From Anaeromusa acidaminophila DSM 3853 (lineage in GTDB: Bacteria > Bacillota > Negativicutes > Anaeromusales > Anaeromusaceae): a DNA stretch of 64,000 nucleotides. A model generated the notes under the pieces. The model saw nothing but the letters and a program-made list of their open reading frames with translations. It was not told the DNA's origin and ran no database searches. The translations under genes were made by a program, and so were the position numbers. The number at the start of each line of letters is the position of its first letter. Position 1 is the stretch's first letter. Positions 42,857 through 51,953 of the stretch are shown piece after piece. The stretch covers positions 124,001-188,000 of the forward strand of contig NZ_KB894583.1 in NCBI RefSeq assembly GCF_000374545.1, in the 5' to 3' direction.

Positions 42857-42881
42857 ACATGCATGCATACATACATGCATG
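42857..42881. repeat. Simple ATGC/ATAC tetranucleotide repeat
   Basis: CATGCATGCATACATACATGCATG, nearly self-complementary. The remainder of 42882-43080 is AT-rich leader with one cre-like site and a small ACTAC/GTAGT repeat at 42968-42983. Confidence 0.6.
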
Positions 42882-42920
42882 AGCGATTGCTTTTGGCTGG
42901 ATATGAAGCGAAATAGCAAT

Positions 42921-42934
42921 GGAAAGCGCTTACA
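42921..42934. promoter_or_regulatory. cre-like (CcpA) site
   Basis: GGAAAGCGCTTACA matches the catabolite-response consensus TGNAARCGNWWWCA at 13 of 14 positions, upstream of the exported-protein gene. Confidence 0.5.
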
Positions 42935-43097
42935 CGCTGAAATGCGAAGGAGTGAAAATTCTTTAATACTACCCAATAGTAGTGTAAAATAACAACAGAA
43001 TACATAGAGGTACGTGGCAGCGGTTTCAAAGCCTAAAATTGGGAAGGAGTTTTAAATAAATAGATTCAGTTAAAAATTATTCATGGAGGTCTGGGAG

Positions 43098-44042
43098 ATG
43101 AGAAAGCGTTTACAAAAAAGAAACTGGGGAATTGCGGTTCTGTGGAGTCTGCTAATGGTATTGTTGTATAACCCGATCGCGCTGGCAGAAGAAAATACAG
43201 TGGATAGGACTTATTTGCGCGATGTATACAAAACTATGGCTTCTGTTCGGAGTGTGCACTATGATATAACGGCTAAAGGGGATAGTCCTAAGGGGGATCT
43301 TCAACTTGCCGCCAGTGGAGATTTACAGGGAAATCCGCTGAAGTTTAAACAGGACCTCAGCTTTTTATATCATGATCTATTGAATAAAGAAACGCGGTTT
43401 GAGGTAAAACAGTGCGGGGAAGCGGATCAGGAAAACTTGGTAGTCTATATGCTCCAAGGTGATAAATGGCTCAAAAAAACAGTGCCCGTAGGGACTGCTT
43501 TGAGTAAAGCGCCCACGGAAGCGGAGCGAACAGCCGCTCAAGAAGAAATGATGCAGTATTTAAAATTGGTAAAAACGACTAGAGAAACACCTAGCTACAA
43601 GACATTGGAAATTACCCTGGATGCTATGAAACTCAGCGATGCGATGGAAGTCGCTATGCAGCAGCAAGCGCAGAAGTTGGTCGATCCCAAGCAAGGGGAA
43701 GAACTGAAAAAAGCGGCGGCGCTGATGCGGATCGGTTTGTTGGCGGCTGGGGATATTAAATATACCGTGAAAGTCGATAAAGCAACTAAGATGATAAAAG
43801 AAATCGAAATGGATCTTACTGGTCCGATTCGCAAAGGAGCTAGCTTGTTTTTGAATCTGGCCCCAGCGAAAGATCGGGAAGAAATGAACGATTTTATCCA
43901 AAAATCGACCTTGAACTTACAGGTAACTTATTCGAAATTTAATCAAACCGGTCCGGTGGATGTTCCGCAAGAAGCGAAGGATACAGCGCGGGAAATAGAA
44001 GTTAAAGGTAAAGAGGCGCTTGCGAAACCGGCGGTTAAGTAA
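43098..44042 (+). CDS. Exported DUF6612-like protein
   Basis: 314 residues. A basic N-terminus and hydrophobic stretch end near ALA-EE (about residue 34), a Sec signal peptide. The mature protein resembles DUF6612-type exported proteins with a LppX/LolA-like half-barrel layout (repeated amphipathic strands, YDITAKG, YTVKVDKATKMIKEIEMDLTG). The ATG at 43098 follows GGAGGT by seven bases; the earlier in-frame ATG at 43083 lies before that site. Function unknown; lipid or hydrophobic-ligand binding would suit the fold. A possible CcpA site lies in the leader. Confidence 0.65.
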   Translation: MRKRLQKRNWGIAVLWSLLMVLLYNPIALAEENTVDRTYLRDVYKTMASVRSVHYDITAKGDSPKGDLQLAASGDLQGNPLKFKQDLSFLYHDLLNKETRFEVKQCGEADQENLVVYMLQGDKWLKKTVPVGTALSKAPTEAERTAAQEEMMQYLKLVKTTRETPSYKTLEITLDAMKLSDAMEVAMQQQAQKLVDPKQGEELKKAAALMRIGLLAAGDIKYTVKVDKATKMIKEIEMDLTGPIRKGASLFLNLAPAKDREEMNDFIQKSTLNLQVTYSKFNQTGPVDVPQEAKDTAREIEVKGKEALAKPAVK

Positions 44043-44085
44043 GCATAAGCAGGCGTTAGTGTTCGGAAGAAAAAGACACAATACC

Positions 44086-44118
44086 AGCGAGTCATTGAAA
44101 AATGGCTCGCTTTCGTCT
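44086..44118 (+). terminator. Terminator of the exported-protein gene
   Basis: AGCGAGTCAT pairs with ATGGCTCGCT (one G-U pair), followed by TTCGTCT; the T-run is weak. Confidence 0.5.
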
Positions 44119-44186
44119 ATGCGTGTGATAGCATAACTGTCTTTTCGGCGTATGATTTTATAGATAATCGACAAAAGGAGATTCTA

Positions 44187-45155
44187 ATGGCCAAAGTACA
44201 TGCTTCGCCAAGCTATTTGCAATCAAAAGCCATTGCTAATCTGTTTTTAGCAAGTCTGTTCGTTTTACCATTGCTCTTGTACTTCTATTTCTTTTTTAAA
44301 TATAGCTTTCATTTTGACGTTTATTTTCATTTGATTCCGGTGTTGCTTACCGTTCCTGCTAACTTTTATCTGCAAAAAGCCTTTAAACTCTTTTCGGGGG
44401 CTAGGGGTGAAAGCGATGCCAAGAAGTATCTTGGAAAACTACCCAGCGACTATTGCGTTTTTAGCAATTTTCATTTGCAGTATGAAGGAAAAGAATGTGA
44501 GATCGATCTGCTGGTAATAGGAAGTAACGGGATTTTTGCCGTTGAAGTTAAAAATCACAAGGGGAAGATATCGGGTGAAGCGGATGCAGACTATTGGGAG
44601 CAAAAAAAGACAGGGAGACAAGGCGGCGTTTACACTGCGAAGATGAAAAACCCGATTAAGCAAGTAAAACGCAGTGTATACATTCTTTCCCGGATTCTAG
44701 AGGAAAACCAAGTGCGATTTTGGATTACTCCGATGGTTTTTCTAACAAACCAACCTTCTGGAGTGGATGTTGAAAGTAATAAGGTATATACTTGCGGGAA
44801 GTCGCTTGTTTATGAGATAGAGAATACTAAGGCGCGGGAAACCTTAGGTCACAAAAAAATGAGTCGGTTGAAAAATGTGCTGCTGCAAGAAGATTCCAAA
44901 TCTAGCAGAACCTCGTTCGTATCTGAAGTGATTTTTACGAAAAACAATGCAATCGCGGCTGTTCTTTTTGCGGCAGTGTTGGGAGTTTATTCGCAGCTTC
45001 CTTATGGAAATGGTAGACACGTACAGTCTTTTAAGATGGAAGCAGGACAAGGTCGTATGGAGAGCAATCTATTCTTGGGAGAATATCAAAAACTAAAGGA
45101 AGAAGTCGAGCGGAGACAGGCTGAGCAGGAACAAAGAGTGAAAAAGGCATATTAA
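44187..45155 (+). CDS. NERD-domain membrane protein
   Basis: 322 residues. Two hydrophobic segments at about 16-65 are followed by a NERD (nuclease-related) domain at about 75-190: SGARGESDAKKYLGKLP, ECEIDLLVIGSNGIFAVEVKN with the Asp and Glu-x-Lys pattern of this endonuclease-like fold, then PIKQVKRSVYIL. A third hydrophobic segment (about 250-270) and a charged coiled tail (KLKEEVERRQAEQEQR) finish it. NERD proteins are suspected DNA-processing enzymes, with no settled role. AAAGGAG precedes the ATG. No restriction or defence genes accompany it. Confidence 0.82.
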   Translation: MAKVHASPSYLQSKAIANLFLASLFVLPLLLYFYFFFKYSFHFDVYFHLIPVLLTVPANFYLQKAFKLFSGARGESDAKKYLGKLPSDYCVFSNFHLQYEGKECEIDLLVIGSNGIFAVEVKNHKGKISGEADADYWEQKKTGRQGGVYTAKMKNPIKQVKRSVYILSRILEENQVRFWITPMVFLTNQPSGVDVESNKVYTCGKSLVYEIENTKARETLGHKKMSRLKNVLLQEDSKSSRTSFVSEVIFTKNNAIAAVLFAAVLGVYSQLPYGNGRHVQSFKMEAGQGRMESNLFLGEYQKLKEEVERRQAEQEQRVKKAY

Positions 45156-45500
45156 TGTGCTTCTCTGTCCTGTGAATAGACATGAGGAATTGTTCAGTGT
45201 TATTTCAAAAATAGCTATCGATTACAGCGATGCTTATAAAAAATAGTAAGAAAATCAAGGCTTTGCGGATTTTGCTGCAAAGCCTTTTTGTCGTTTGCTA
45301 AAGAGTCGTACAACATATAGGATTTTTTCCTACGTGTTTTTCATTTCTTTTCTGATAGTCAAAGAAGCCATATTGTGTGACAATTCAGAAGGAGATAAGC
45401 AGGAATAAAAAAAGGAAGGAGGACTAGCGCGGTTATCATTTTTGATATTTGCGGCTTTTCTGAGACAATCAAAATTTAGAGAAATGAGGTAGATTTGATT
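45156..45500. other. 345-base gene-free stretch
   Basis: It contains the terminator at 45257-45289 and then an AT-rich leader for the transporter gene. No consensus promoter, riboswitch or small reading frame with a good ribosome site was found. Confidence 0.55.
45257..45289 (+). terminator. Terminator after the NERD gene
   Basis: AAGGCTTTGC pairs with GCAAAGCCTT and is followed by TTTG; a sibling of the hairpin at 42811. Confidence 0.85.
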
Positions 45501-46847
45501 ATGGGAGCTCTTTGGAACTTCTTTAAATCTGGGCCGAATGCAACTCCGCTGACAGATGAAAAAGAAATCAAATCCAAGTTTAATTTATTCCGTTGGCAAG
45601 TATTTGGTTCTATTACCATTGGTTATGCTTTGTTTTATGTATTGCGTCTTAATTTTTCGGTTATCAAAAAACCTCTTATGTCTATGGGCATTTTGAATGC
45701 ACAGCAATTGGGCCTTATGGGTTCAGTATTCTTCATTACGTATGGTATTGGCAAATTCACCAACAGCTTTTTGGCAGATAGGGTTAATAATAAACGCTTT
45801 TTCGCTTTCGGACTTTTTATATCTTCAGTTGCCAGTACGCTGATGGGTTTTTGTAACGAATTTATGCCTTTGGTGGTTTTATGGGGCATTAATGGCTGGT
45901 TCCAGTCCTTTGGCGCTGGTCCTTGCATCGTAGCCCTGAACCAATGGTTCACCAACAAAGAACGCGGCACATACTATGGTATTTGGTTTACTAGCCATAA
46001 TCTTGGTGCAGCCTTTACGTACTTGGTAACCGCTGTGTTGGTTACTTCCTATAGCTGGCAGATGGGCTTTATCGTTCCGGGCGTTGTTTGTGCGATCGGT
46101 TCGCTGGCGATTCTGTTCTTCATGCATGACCGCCCGGAAACCAATGGTTTGCCGAATGCGGAAGTATATCGCGGCGGCGTACAGCCGACAGCTATTAAAA
46201 CGGATAAGACCGTTGCGCAGTTGCAATGGGAAGTTGTTAAGAATCCGGCTGTTTGGATTCTTGGTTTGTCCAGTCTCTGCTGCTATATTACCCGCTATGC
46301 TATCGAAAGCTGGGGCGTAGTTTATTTGACCGCAGCTAAAGGCTATTCAACGGTTGGCGCTGCAGGCGTACTTGGCGGTATGCAGATTGCCGGTATTCTT
46401 GGCGCTATGACTTGCGGTCTTTTCTCGGATAAATTTTTCAACCATAAACGCAACATGCCTTGCTTGATTTACGGTGTGCTGTATGCCGGTTCGGTTGCGG
46501 CATTCCTGTGGGCGCCGCCGAGCTTTACCATGGATATGGTCAGCTTGTCGGTTTACGGCTGGGTAATGGGCGCATTGGTGTGCTACTTGGGCGGCCTGAT
46601 GGCGGTTGACATTGTGCCGAAGCGCGCAACTGGCGCTGCAATGGGTATGATTGGTTTGCTGAGTTATGCTGGTGCGGCTCTTCAAGAAGCGGTCAGCGGC
46701 TACTTTATCAATGCCCATATGACGATTGTCGAAGGCCAAAAGATCTATGACTTCACCTATGCTGGTTACTTCTGGGTAGGCGCTGCAGTGGTTTCCGCCC
46801 TGCTGGCCTTGTTGGTTTGGAATGCCAAACCGAAAGAAGTAGTTTGA
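45501..46847 (+). CDS. Organophosphate:phosphate antiporter (GlpT/UhpT/PgtP type)
   Basis: 448 residues, about twelve helices, OPA subgroup of the major facilitator superfamily. Features: GYALFYVLRLNFSVIKKPL in helix 1 with the family Tyr/Arg, and WGINGWFQSFGAGPCIVALNQWF, which matches the family block (W-x2-NGWxQ-x-x-G-x-x-P). It exchanges phosphate for a sugar phosphate, glycerol 3-phosphate or phosphoglycerate; sequence alone does not say which. ATG 45501 follows a GAGGT site at long spacing; a TTG two codons earlier is an alternative. Strong terminator downstream. Confidence 0.88.
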   Translation: MGALWNFFKSGPNATPLTDEKEIKSKFNLFRWQVFGSITIGYALFYVLRLNFSVIKKPLMSMGILNAQQLGLMGSVFFITYGIGKFTNSFLADRVNNKRFFAFGLFISSVASTLMGFCNEFMPLVVLWGINGWFQSFGAGPCIVALNQWFTNKERGTYYGIWFTSHNLGAAFTYLVTAVLVTSYSWQMGFIVPGVVCAIGSLAILFFMHDRPETNGLPNAEVYRGGVQPTAIKTDKTVAQLQWEVVKNPAVWILGLSSLCCYITRYAIESWGVVYLTAAKGYSTVGAAGVLGGMQIAGILGAMTCGLFSDKFFNHKRNMPCLIYGVLYAGSVAAFLWAPPSFTMDMVSLSVYGWVMGALVCYLGGLMAVDIVPKRATGAAMGMIGLLSYAGAALQEAVSGYFINAHMTIVEGQKIYDFTYAGYFWVGAAVVSALLALLVWNAKPKEVV

Positions 46848-46873
46848 TTATAACTAGGTAATTAACTAAAGGT

Positions 46874-46916
46874 AAGAGGCTATGATCCTTCTGGATAGGA
46901 TCATAGCCTCTTTTTT
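46874..46916 (+). terminator. Terminator of the antiporter gene
   Basis: AAGAGGCTATGATCC pairs exactly with GGATCATAGCCTCTT, followed by TTTT. Confidence 0.93.
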
Positions 46917-47023
46917 GCCCCCAAGGGCATGGGGGTGAAGAATTTAAAAGGAGTTTTCTTTTGTTATGGTGAATATTAAAAATACATAATTTCGTGTGAA
47001 TATTGCGTTAGGGAGTTGATGCT

Positions 47024-49078
47024 GTGTCAATTCGCCAAAAAACGTTTTTCATATGCGCAGGTTTTGCTTCTGTTGGGCTACTAACATTGGTGATTTTAGT
47101 GCGGTTATTTTTTGGCACTCATATGGAGAATGTGGAACGTCAGGCTGTTACTAGGGATGCAGAGCGGATGGTGCGCGCAGTGGCCTATGAGGTGGATTCT
47201 GTATCCGACTTTACCGCTGACTGGGCGGAGTGGGATGATATGTATGCATATCTGCAGGACGGCAATGAGGAATTTGAAGAAGCGAACCTGACTAAGTCTG
47301 TTTTTCAGCAGCAAAAGCTGAATTGGATGGCTTTAGGCGATAAAGAGGGAACTCTTTTGTTTTTGCGGACCTATGATGGAGAACAGGAGACGTTCTGGCC
47401 GGCGGCGCCGCGGGAACAGGAAATCGTACGGCAGTTGCTTGCACGAACTGCGAAGCAGGATCAAAATTCTCTTACTGGTGTATTGCGGCTGCCGCAAGGG
47501 CCGCTGCTTTTCTCTGTTCATCGTGTCATGGATTCCAAGAAAACGGTGCAAGGGGATGGTTGGCTATTTATGGGGCGTTACTTAGGGGCGTTTCCGGGCG
47601 GGCCTATTCAGTGGACTGTTGACGGGCAGGTTTCTTGGAGTACGGCAGAGGGAACGGGGGTTACGGCTTGGCTAGATGAGCAAGGCTACAAAAACGTCCT
47701 TTTTCGTCTCTGGAACGACGAAGAGAAAAATTATGCAGAAGCAGATTTGGCAGATGTTTTGGAAGAAGGTTATTTGCAACTGCATTTGGAAGAAGAGCGG
47801 ATTTACTATCGCCAAAGCGTGTCTATGTTTTGGAAACTAGTAGCGGTATTGGCGGCGATGATGGTTTTTGGCGGCGTAGGTACGTATTTTCTGATGGAAT
47901 GGCTGGTTTTGCGCCGGGTAACGAAGCTGACTCGTTATTTAGAGACAATCCAGGATTTTTCCCGGGAGTTTTCGACGCTGCCGGTGAAGGGGAACGACGA
48001 GATCGCGGTACTGACAAAGAAACTACAGCAAATGCTGCGGCAGCTTTGGGATAATCATCAACAGATGCAGTATCTTGGTTGGTATGATGGGTTAACAGGC
48101 GCCCGTAACCGCTTGGCTTATGAAGCGGATTTGCAGCAGCGGGCTGCGGCGAATGCTTCAACGCCATTAGGATTGATTCTTTTTGATATTGACGGCCTGA
48201 AGCTGGTCAACGACGCCTTGGGGCATGATAAGGGTGATGAGCTTTTACGCAACATGGTGCAGACGGTAAAAACAGTGGTGCAAGATCGAGGAGAACTATA
48301 CCGGATTGGCGGGGATGAGTTTGTTTTTGTTATGCAAGATCTTGAAGAAGAGACGTTGCATGGCTATGCGGAAGTGTTGCGGAAGCGCCTTGGCTTTGTA
48401 GCGTTGGAGGGCGGTATTCCGTTTAGTGTATCCATCGGTTTTGCCTGGGGAGAGCAAAACCGGGAAGGCGAGCTCACGCGAAGTGCGGACCGCATGATGT
48501 ATGGTGAGAAGCTTTTTCGGCAGCATAGCCGCTGCAATGAGGTGGTGCAGTCTTTGCGGGAGGCCTTGGCGGCACGAGATCATATTACGGAAGGACATGC
48601 CGGGCGTTTAGGCGAGCTGGCAGTGGCTGTGGCCAGACGAATTGAAAGCCCCTTGGAGTCGCTGGGAGATTTGCGATTGTTAGCGGAATTCCATGATGTA
48701 GGGAAGATTGGCGTGCCGGACCGAATTTTGAACAAACCGGGACGTCTGGAACCAGACGAGTGGAAGGAGATGCGTAAACATAGCGAGATCGGCTATCGTA
48801 TTGCGCAAGCGACACCAACGCTGCAGCCTATTGCGAGTTTCATTTTGCACCATCATGAATGGTGGGATGGCCAGGGATATCCGTTGGGACTGGCTGGCGA
48901 CGAGATTCCCTTGGCCTGCCGTATTTTGTCAATCGTTGACGCATATGACGCTATGACGAATGACCGTCCGTACCGCAAGGCTATGTCGAAAGAGGAAGCC
49001 TTGGCAGAACTAAGAAGAGGTGCTGGTAGACAGTTTGATGCGCAGCTAGTGGCTGCTTTTGAAGAAGTTTTACAATAA
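47024..49078 (+). CDS. CHASE4-GGDEF-HD-GYP c-di-GMP turnover protein
   Basis: 684 residues. Helix at about 8-30; extracytoplasmic CHASE4-like sensor at about 35-260 (DFTADWAEWDDMYAYLQ); second helix at about 267-290; HAMP; GGDEF at about 355-500 with intact RIGGDEF; HD-GYP at about 510-684 with EFHDVGKIG and HHHEWWDGQGYP. Both cyclase and phosphodiesterase motifs look active, so the sensor may switch between making and degrading c-di-GMP. It starts at GTG 47024, eight bases after AGGGAG. The flagellar and HemAT genes downstream are plausible targets. Confidence 0.93.
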   Translation: MSIRQKTFFICAGFASVGLLTLVILVRLFFGTHMENVERQAVTRDAERMVRAVAYEVDSVSDFTADWAEWDDMYAYLQDGNEEFEEANLTKSVFQQQKLNWMALGDKEGTLLFLRTYDGEQETFWPAAPREQEIVRQLLARTAKQDQNSLTGVLRLPQGPLLFSVHRVMDSKKTVQGDGWLFMGRYLGAFPGGPIQWTVDGQVSWSTAEGTGVTAWLDEQGYKNVLFRLWNDEEKNYAEADLADVLEEGYLQLHLEEERIYYRQSVSMFWKLVAVLAAMMVFGGVGTYFLMEWLVLRRVTKLTRYLETIQDFSREFSTLPVKGNDEIAVLTKKLQQMLRQLWDNHQQMQYLGWYDGLTGARNRLAYEADLQQRAAANASTPLGLILFDIDGLKLVNDALGHDKGDELLRNMVQTVKTVVQDRGELYRIGGDEFVFVMQDLEEETLHGYAEVLRKRLGFVALEGGIPFSVSIGFAWGEQNREGELTRSADRMMYGEKLFRQHSRCNEVVQSLREALAARDHITEGHAGRLGELAVAVARRIESPLESLGDLRLLAEFHDVGKIGVPDRILNKPGRLEPDEWKEMRKHSEIGYRIAQATPTLQPIASFILHHHEWWDGQGYPLGLAGDEIPLACRILSIVDAYDAMTNDRPYRKAMSKEEALAELRRGAGRQFDAQLVAAFEEVLQ

Positions 49079-49157
49079 AATATTAAAACGGAAAGGAAAT
49101 TGGCTTTTAGAAGCGAAATGAAAATATAGTATACGAGGTGTGCTTATGTAATCGCAC

Positions 49158-49171
49158 GGAAAGCGGTTACC
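49158..49171. promoter_or_regulatory. cre-like site upstream of the globin receptor
   Basis: GGAAAGCGGTTACC matches the CcpA consensus at 12 of 14 positions, about 35 bases before the start codon. Confidence 0.35.
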
Positions 49172-49203
49172 TTGGGCTATAAGGGCAAGAGGAGGACGTA
49201 AGG

Positions 49204-50487
49204 ATGTTTGGCAGAGGGAAAAGAGAAACAAGCGGCACTATTGTTCCGGGAAGTTATTCGGTGAGTAATCCAATCGCCAGGAAATTCTTAGCGTTAGATA
49301 ATGCGACCCTAGGGCATTTGGAGTGCTTGAAACCGATTATTGAGGGGAATTTGGATCCGATTGCCAATGAGTTTTATCGGCGTTTGACCGATGTGCCGGA
49401 AGTAGAGGCTTTTATTAAGCAGCATTCTACCGTGGAACGGCTTAAAGTGACTTTGAAGCAATTGCTGCAAAAGCTGTATGTGACGAATATTACGCCGGAG
49501 TATATGGCGAACATGCACCGGGTCGGTGAAGTACATAATCGTATTAAATTGCCTGCGGATTGGTTTATCCTGGCATGCGGAGCCTTGCGACACGTATTGG
49601 TTCCTCATATCGTGCGAGCATACGGCAGAGATGCAACGAAGCTGACTTTGGTGCTGCAAGCATTGGATCAGATTATGCAGTTGATCGAAGCGGAAGTAAA
49701 CCAGTCTTTCATTGAATCCTTTGCGAAGGAATTGGACAAAAAAGAAGAACTGGAAGCGTTAATGGAAGAGCAAACTGCTTTGGTTAGAAAGGTGCAGGAT
49801 TCCAGCCAGACCTTAGCGGCGACGGCGGAGGAGACGACGGCATCAGCTTCCCAAATGGCGCACGCTTCGGTGCAGATTATGGACGCTTCTGAACATGCGA
49901 AAAATGCAGCGGAAGAAGCGCGGGCGAGCGCTGGCGAAGGCGAACGGCTTTCCAGAGAAACCCTGGCTCAGGTGGAGGCGATGGTGGCCTCCAACCAGGA
50001 AGCGCAGGAAAAAGTGGCGTCCCTTGAGGCTACTTCGCAGGCTGTTGGGAATATTGTGGAAACCATTACTGGCATTGCCGGCCAAACGAACTTACTGGCG
50101 CTGAATGCGGCTATTGAAGCGGCTCGCGCAGGGGAAGCCGGACGCGGCTTTGCCGTGGTGGCGGAGGAAGTGCGGAAGCTAGCGGAACAAAGTCGTTCGG
50201 CGGCTAACGAAATTGTTGAGCTGATTCAACGCAACAATGCATCTACTGGCGAAGTGGTTTCCAGTATGGCTCAACAGGCGGAAACCATGAATCGTGTGGG
50301 TACGGCAGTTAATGAGACCGCTGGGAGAATGACGCAGATCATGGGATCCATTGCTAATAATTACAAGCAGGTGGAACATATCAATACGGCAGTCGCCAGC
50401 TTGGTGGAAACCTCGCATGAGATTGAAAAAGCGTCGGATGAAGTAGCCGGAGCGGCTACCGATTTGTCGGCTATGGTTGTAAAATAA
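49204..50487 (+). CDS. HemAT-like globin-coupled chemotaxis transducer
   Basis: 427 residues. Globin-like sensor at about 20-185 with a candidate proximal haem ligand His111 in [14 protein letters not shown], a match to the globin-coupled-sensor pattern. A soluble MCP signalling domain follows, with [21 protein letters not shown] at the tip. There are no membrane helices, so it is a cytosolic aerotaxis receptor binding O2 through haem. In an anaerobe it would mediate oxygen avoidance. GAGGAGG precedes the ATG. No terminator was recognised in the 215 bases after it. Confidence 0.93.
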   Translation: MFGRGKRETSGTIVPGSYSVSNPIARKFLALDNATLGHLECLKPIIEGNLDPIANEFYRRLTDVPEVEAFIKQHSTVERLKVTLKQLLQKLYVTNITPEYMANMHRVGEVHNRIKLPADWFILACGALRHVLVPHIVRAYGRDATKLTLVLQALDQIMQLIEAEVNQSFIESFAKELDKKEELEALMEEQTALVRKVQDSSQTLAATAEETTASASQMAHASVQIMDASEHAKNAAEEARASAGEGERLSRETLAQVEAMVASNQEAQEKVASLEATSQAVGNIVETITGIAGQTNLLALNAAIEAARAGEAGRGFAVVAEEVRKLAEQSRSAANEIVELIQRNNASTGEVVSSMAQQAETMNRVGTAVNETAGRMTQIMGSIANNYKQVEHINTAVASLVETSHEIEKASDEVAGAATDLSAMVVK

Positions 50488-50702
50488 GCAAGGTGCAGAA
50501 ACTAGAGTGAAAAAGCGCTTGCTTTCTATGAACTAAATTACAAAGTGGTAGAAGGAAACGGATAGCCAGTGAGGCTGTTCGTTTCTTTTTTTGTAAAAAA
50601 ACATAGTGTAACGGAAAAAAACGCAATATCCAAGAAAAATCCAAGGAAATAAAGGCATAATAAAAATAGGTGAGTTATCAATCAAATTAAGGGGGCATAA
50701 AA

Positions 50703-51101
50703 ATGCAAATTGGTTCTGTGAGTAGTACAGCAAGCAGTATGCAGCAAACACTTAGTAAAAGCTCGTCTAGCAGTTCGAGTTCTTCGAGTAGCTCGGACTC
50801 TACTCTGGAAAAATTGAAACAGCAAAAAGCGCAGATTGAAAAGCAAATTGAGAATCTGAAGGAACGCATTAAAAACGACAAAGATAATCAGGCGTTGCAG
50901 CAACAACTGCAACAGCTTCAGTCTCAACTCCAAGAAGTCAATTCGGAGATTGCCGATGCGGAAAACAGCAGCAGTTCAAGCAATGCTAGCGGTAGCCCGA
51001 AAGGGGCCGCTCCGGCAAGTGCGCCGCCTGCTTCCGGGGGCGGGACGGGAGCCTCCGCTTCGGGGACGGTTTCTGCGAGCAAAGTGGATATTCAAGCTTG
51101 A
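50703..51101 (+). CDS. FlxA-like coiled-coil protein
   Basis: 132 residues. Start MQIGSVSSTASS, a poly-Ser tract of about 15 residues (19-33), a coiled coil at about 34-90 (KLKQQKAQIEKQIENL; QLQQLQSQLQEVNSEI), then a low-complexity Ser/Gly/Ala/Pro tail. This matches FlxA-like proteins, which are often co-regulated with flagella but have no proven role. AAGGGGG lies seven bases before the ATG. A 17-bp hairpin follows the stop. Confidence 0.75.
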   Translation: MQIGSVSSTASSMQQTLSKSSSSSSSSSSSSDSTLEKLKQQKAQIEKQIENLKERIKNDKDNQALQQQLQQLQSQLQEVNSEIADAENSSSSSNASGSPKGAAPASAPPASGGGTGASASGTVSASKVDIQA

Positions 51102-51108
51102 ATTCGAT

Positions 51109-51147
51109 GTCGTGGGGCGGTTGCCGGGCAGGCAATCGCCCCACGAC
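51109..51147. terminator. 17-bp hairpin after the FlxA-like gene
   Basis: GTCGTGGGGCGGTTGCC, five bases, then its complement with one G-U pair. No T-run follows, so termination is uncertain. Confidence 0.55.
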
Positions 51148-51275
51148 AAAGGAAGCTTGGTTGACAGAGCGCATATGGCATGGTACTTTCATATAAAATA
51201 TTAAGAAGGCAGGCTGCAGGGAAGCGGCTGTGTACGAAAGCAAGGAGCGTGTTTTCGTAGAAGGAATGGGAACTT

Positions 51276-51953
51276 ATGAGACTGCTGCTTGTAGAAGATG
51301 AACCTAAGCTCTTGGAAGCGTTAGAGTATTTATTGAAGCGAAACGGTTATGCTGTCGATACGGCGGCGGATGGGGATAGCGCTGTGGATTTGGCTGCTAG
51401 CGATGTCTATGATCTGCTGGTCTTGGATTGGATGCTTCCCGGTCGTAGTGGTTTGAGTATTGTACAGGAATTGCGTAAGAGCGGCATAGCTGTGCCGGTT
51501 TTGTTTTTAACGGCGCGAGATTCGCTGGAGGATCGGGTGGCTGGCTTGGATGCCGGTGCGGATGATTATTTGGTAAAGCCTTTCTCGACCGAGGAACTTT
51601 TGGCCCGCCTGAGGGCGTTATGGCGAAGAAAAAGCAAAAACTTTTTGGGAAATACGATTGCAGTAAATGAATACACTTTGGATCCCTTAAAGGGAGAAGT
51701 GAAAACAGATACGGAAATTATTCGCTTAAGTGTCAAAGAAACCCAACTTTTGGAGATGCTTATGCTGAATTACGATAAGGTAATTAGTAAAGAGCGCTTG
51801 TTTGAACGCGTATGGGGATATTGTTCGGACGCGGAGGTATCTAATGTAGAGTTGTACGTCCATTATTTGCGAAAAAAGCTAAACACTTGGCGCATTCGCA
51901 CGGTGCGCGGCGTAGGCTACTATTGGCAGAATGGAGAAGGGCATGTTTCGTAG
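51276..51953 (+). CDS. OmpR-family response regulator
   Basis: 225 residues. Receiver at about 1-115 with acidic EDE near the N-terminus, phospho-acceptor Asp51 (VLDWMLPG), TAR and VKPFS. The winged-helix effector at about 130-220 ends RTVRGVGYYW. First gene of a regulator-kinase-regulator set. It overlaps the kinase gene by 11 bases. The signal and targets are unknown. Confidence 0.93.
   Translation: MRLLLVEDEPKLLEALEYLLKRNGYAVDTAADGDSAVDLAASDVYDLLVLDWMLPGRSGLSIVQELRKSGIAVPVLFLTARDSLEDRVAGLDAGADDYLVKPFSTEELLARLRALWRRKSKNFLGNTIAVNEYTLDPLKGEVKTDTEIIRLSVKETQLLEMLMLNYDKVISKERLFERVWGYCSDAEVSNVELYVHYLRKKLNTWRIRTVRGVGYYWQNGEGHVS

Noticed and set aside
42857-42881. Possible CRISPR or mobile-element remnant at the ATGC repeat
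   Set aside because: Only a tetranucleotide simple repeat, with no spacers, terminal inverted repeats or transposase frame nearby.
44187-45155. NERD-domain gene as part of a defence island
   Set aside because: No restriction, helicase, toxin or phage-like genes lie nearby; the neighbours are an exported protein and a transporter.
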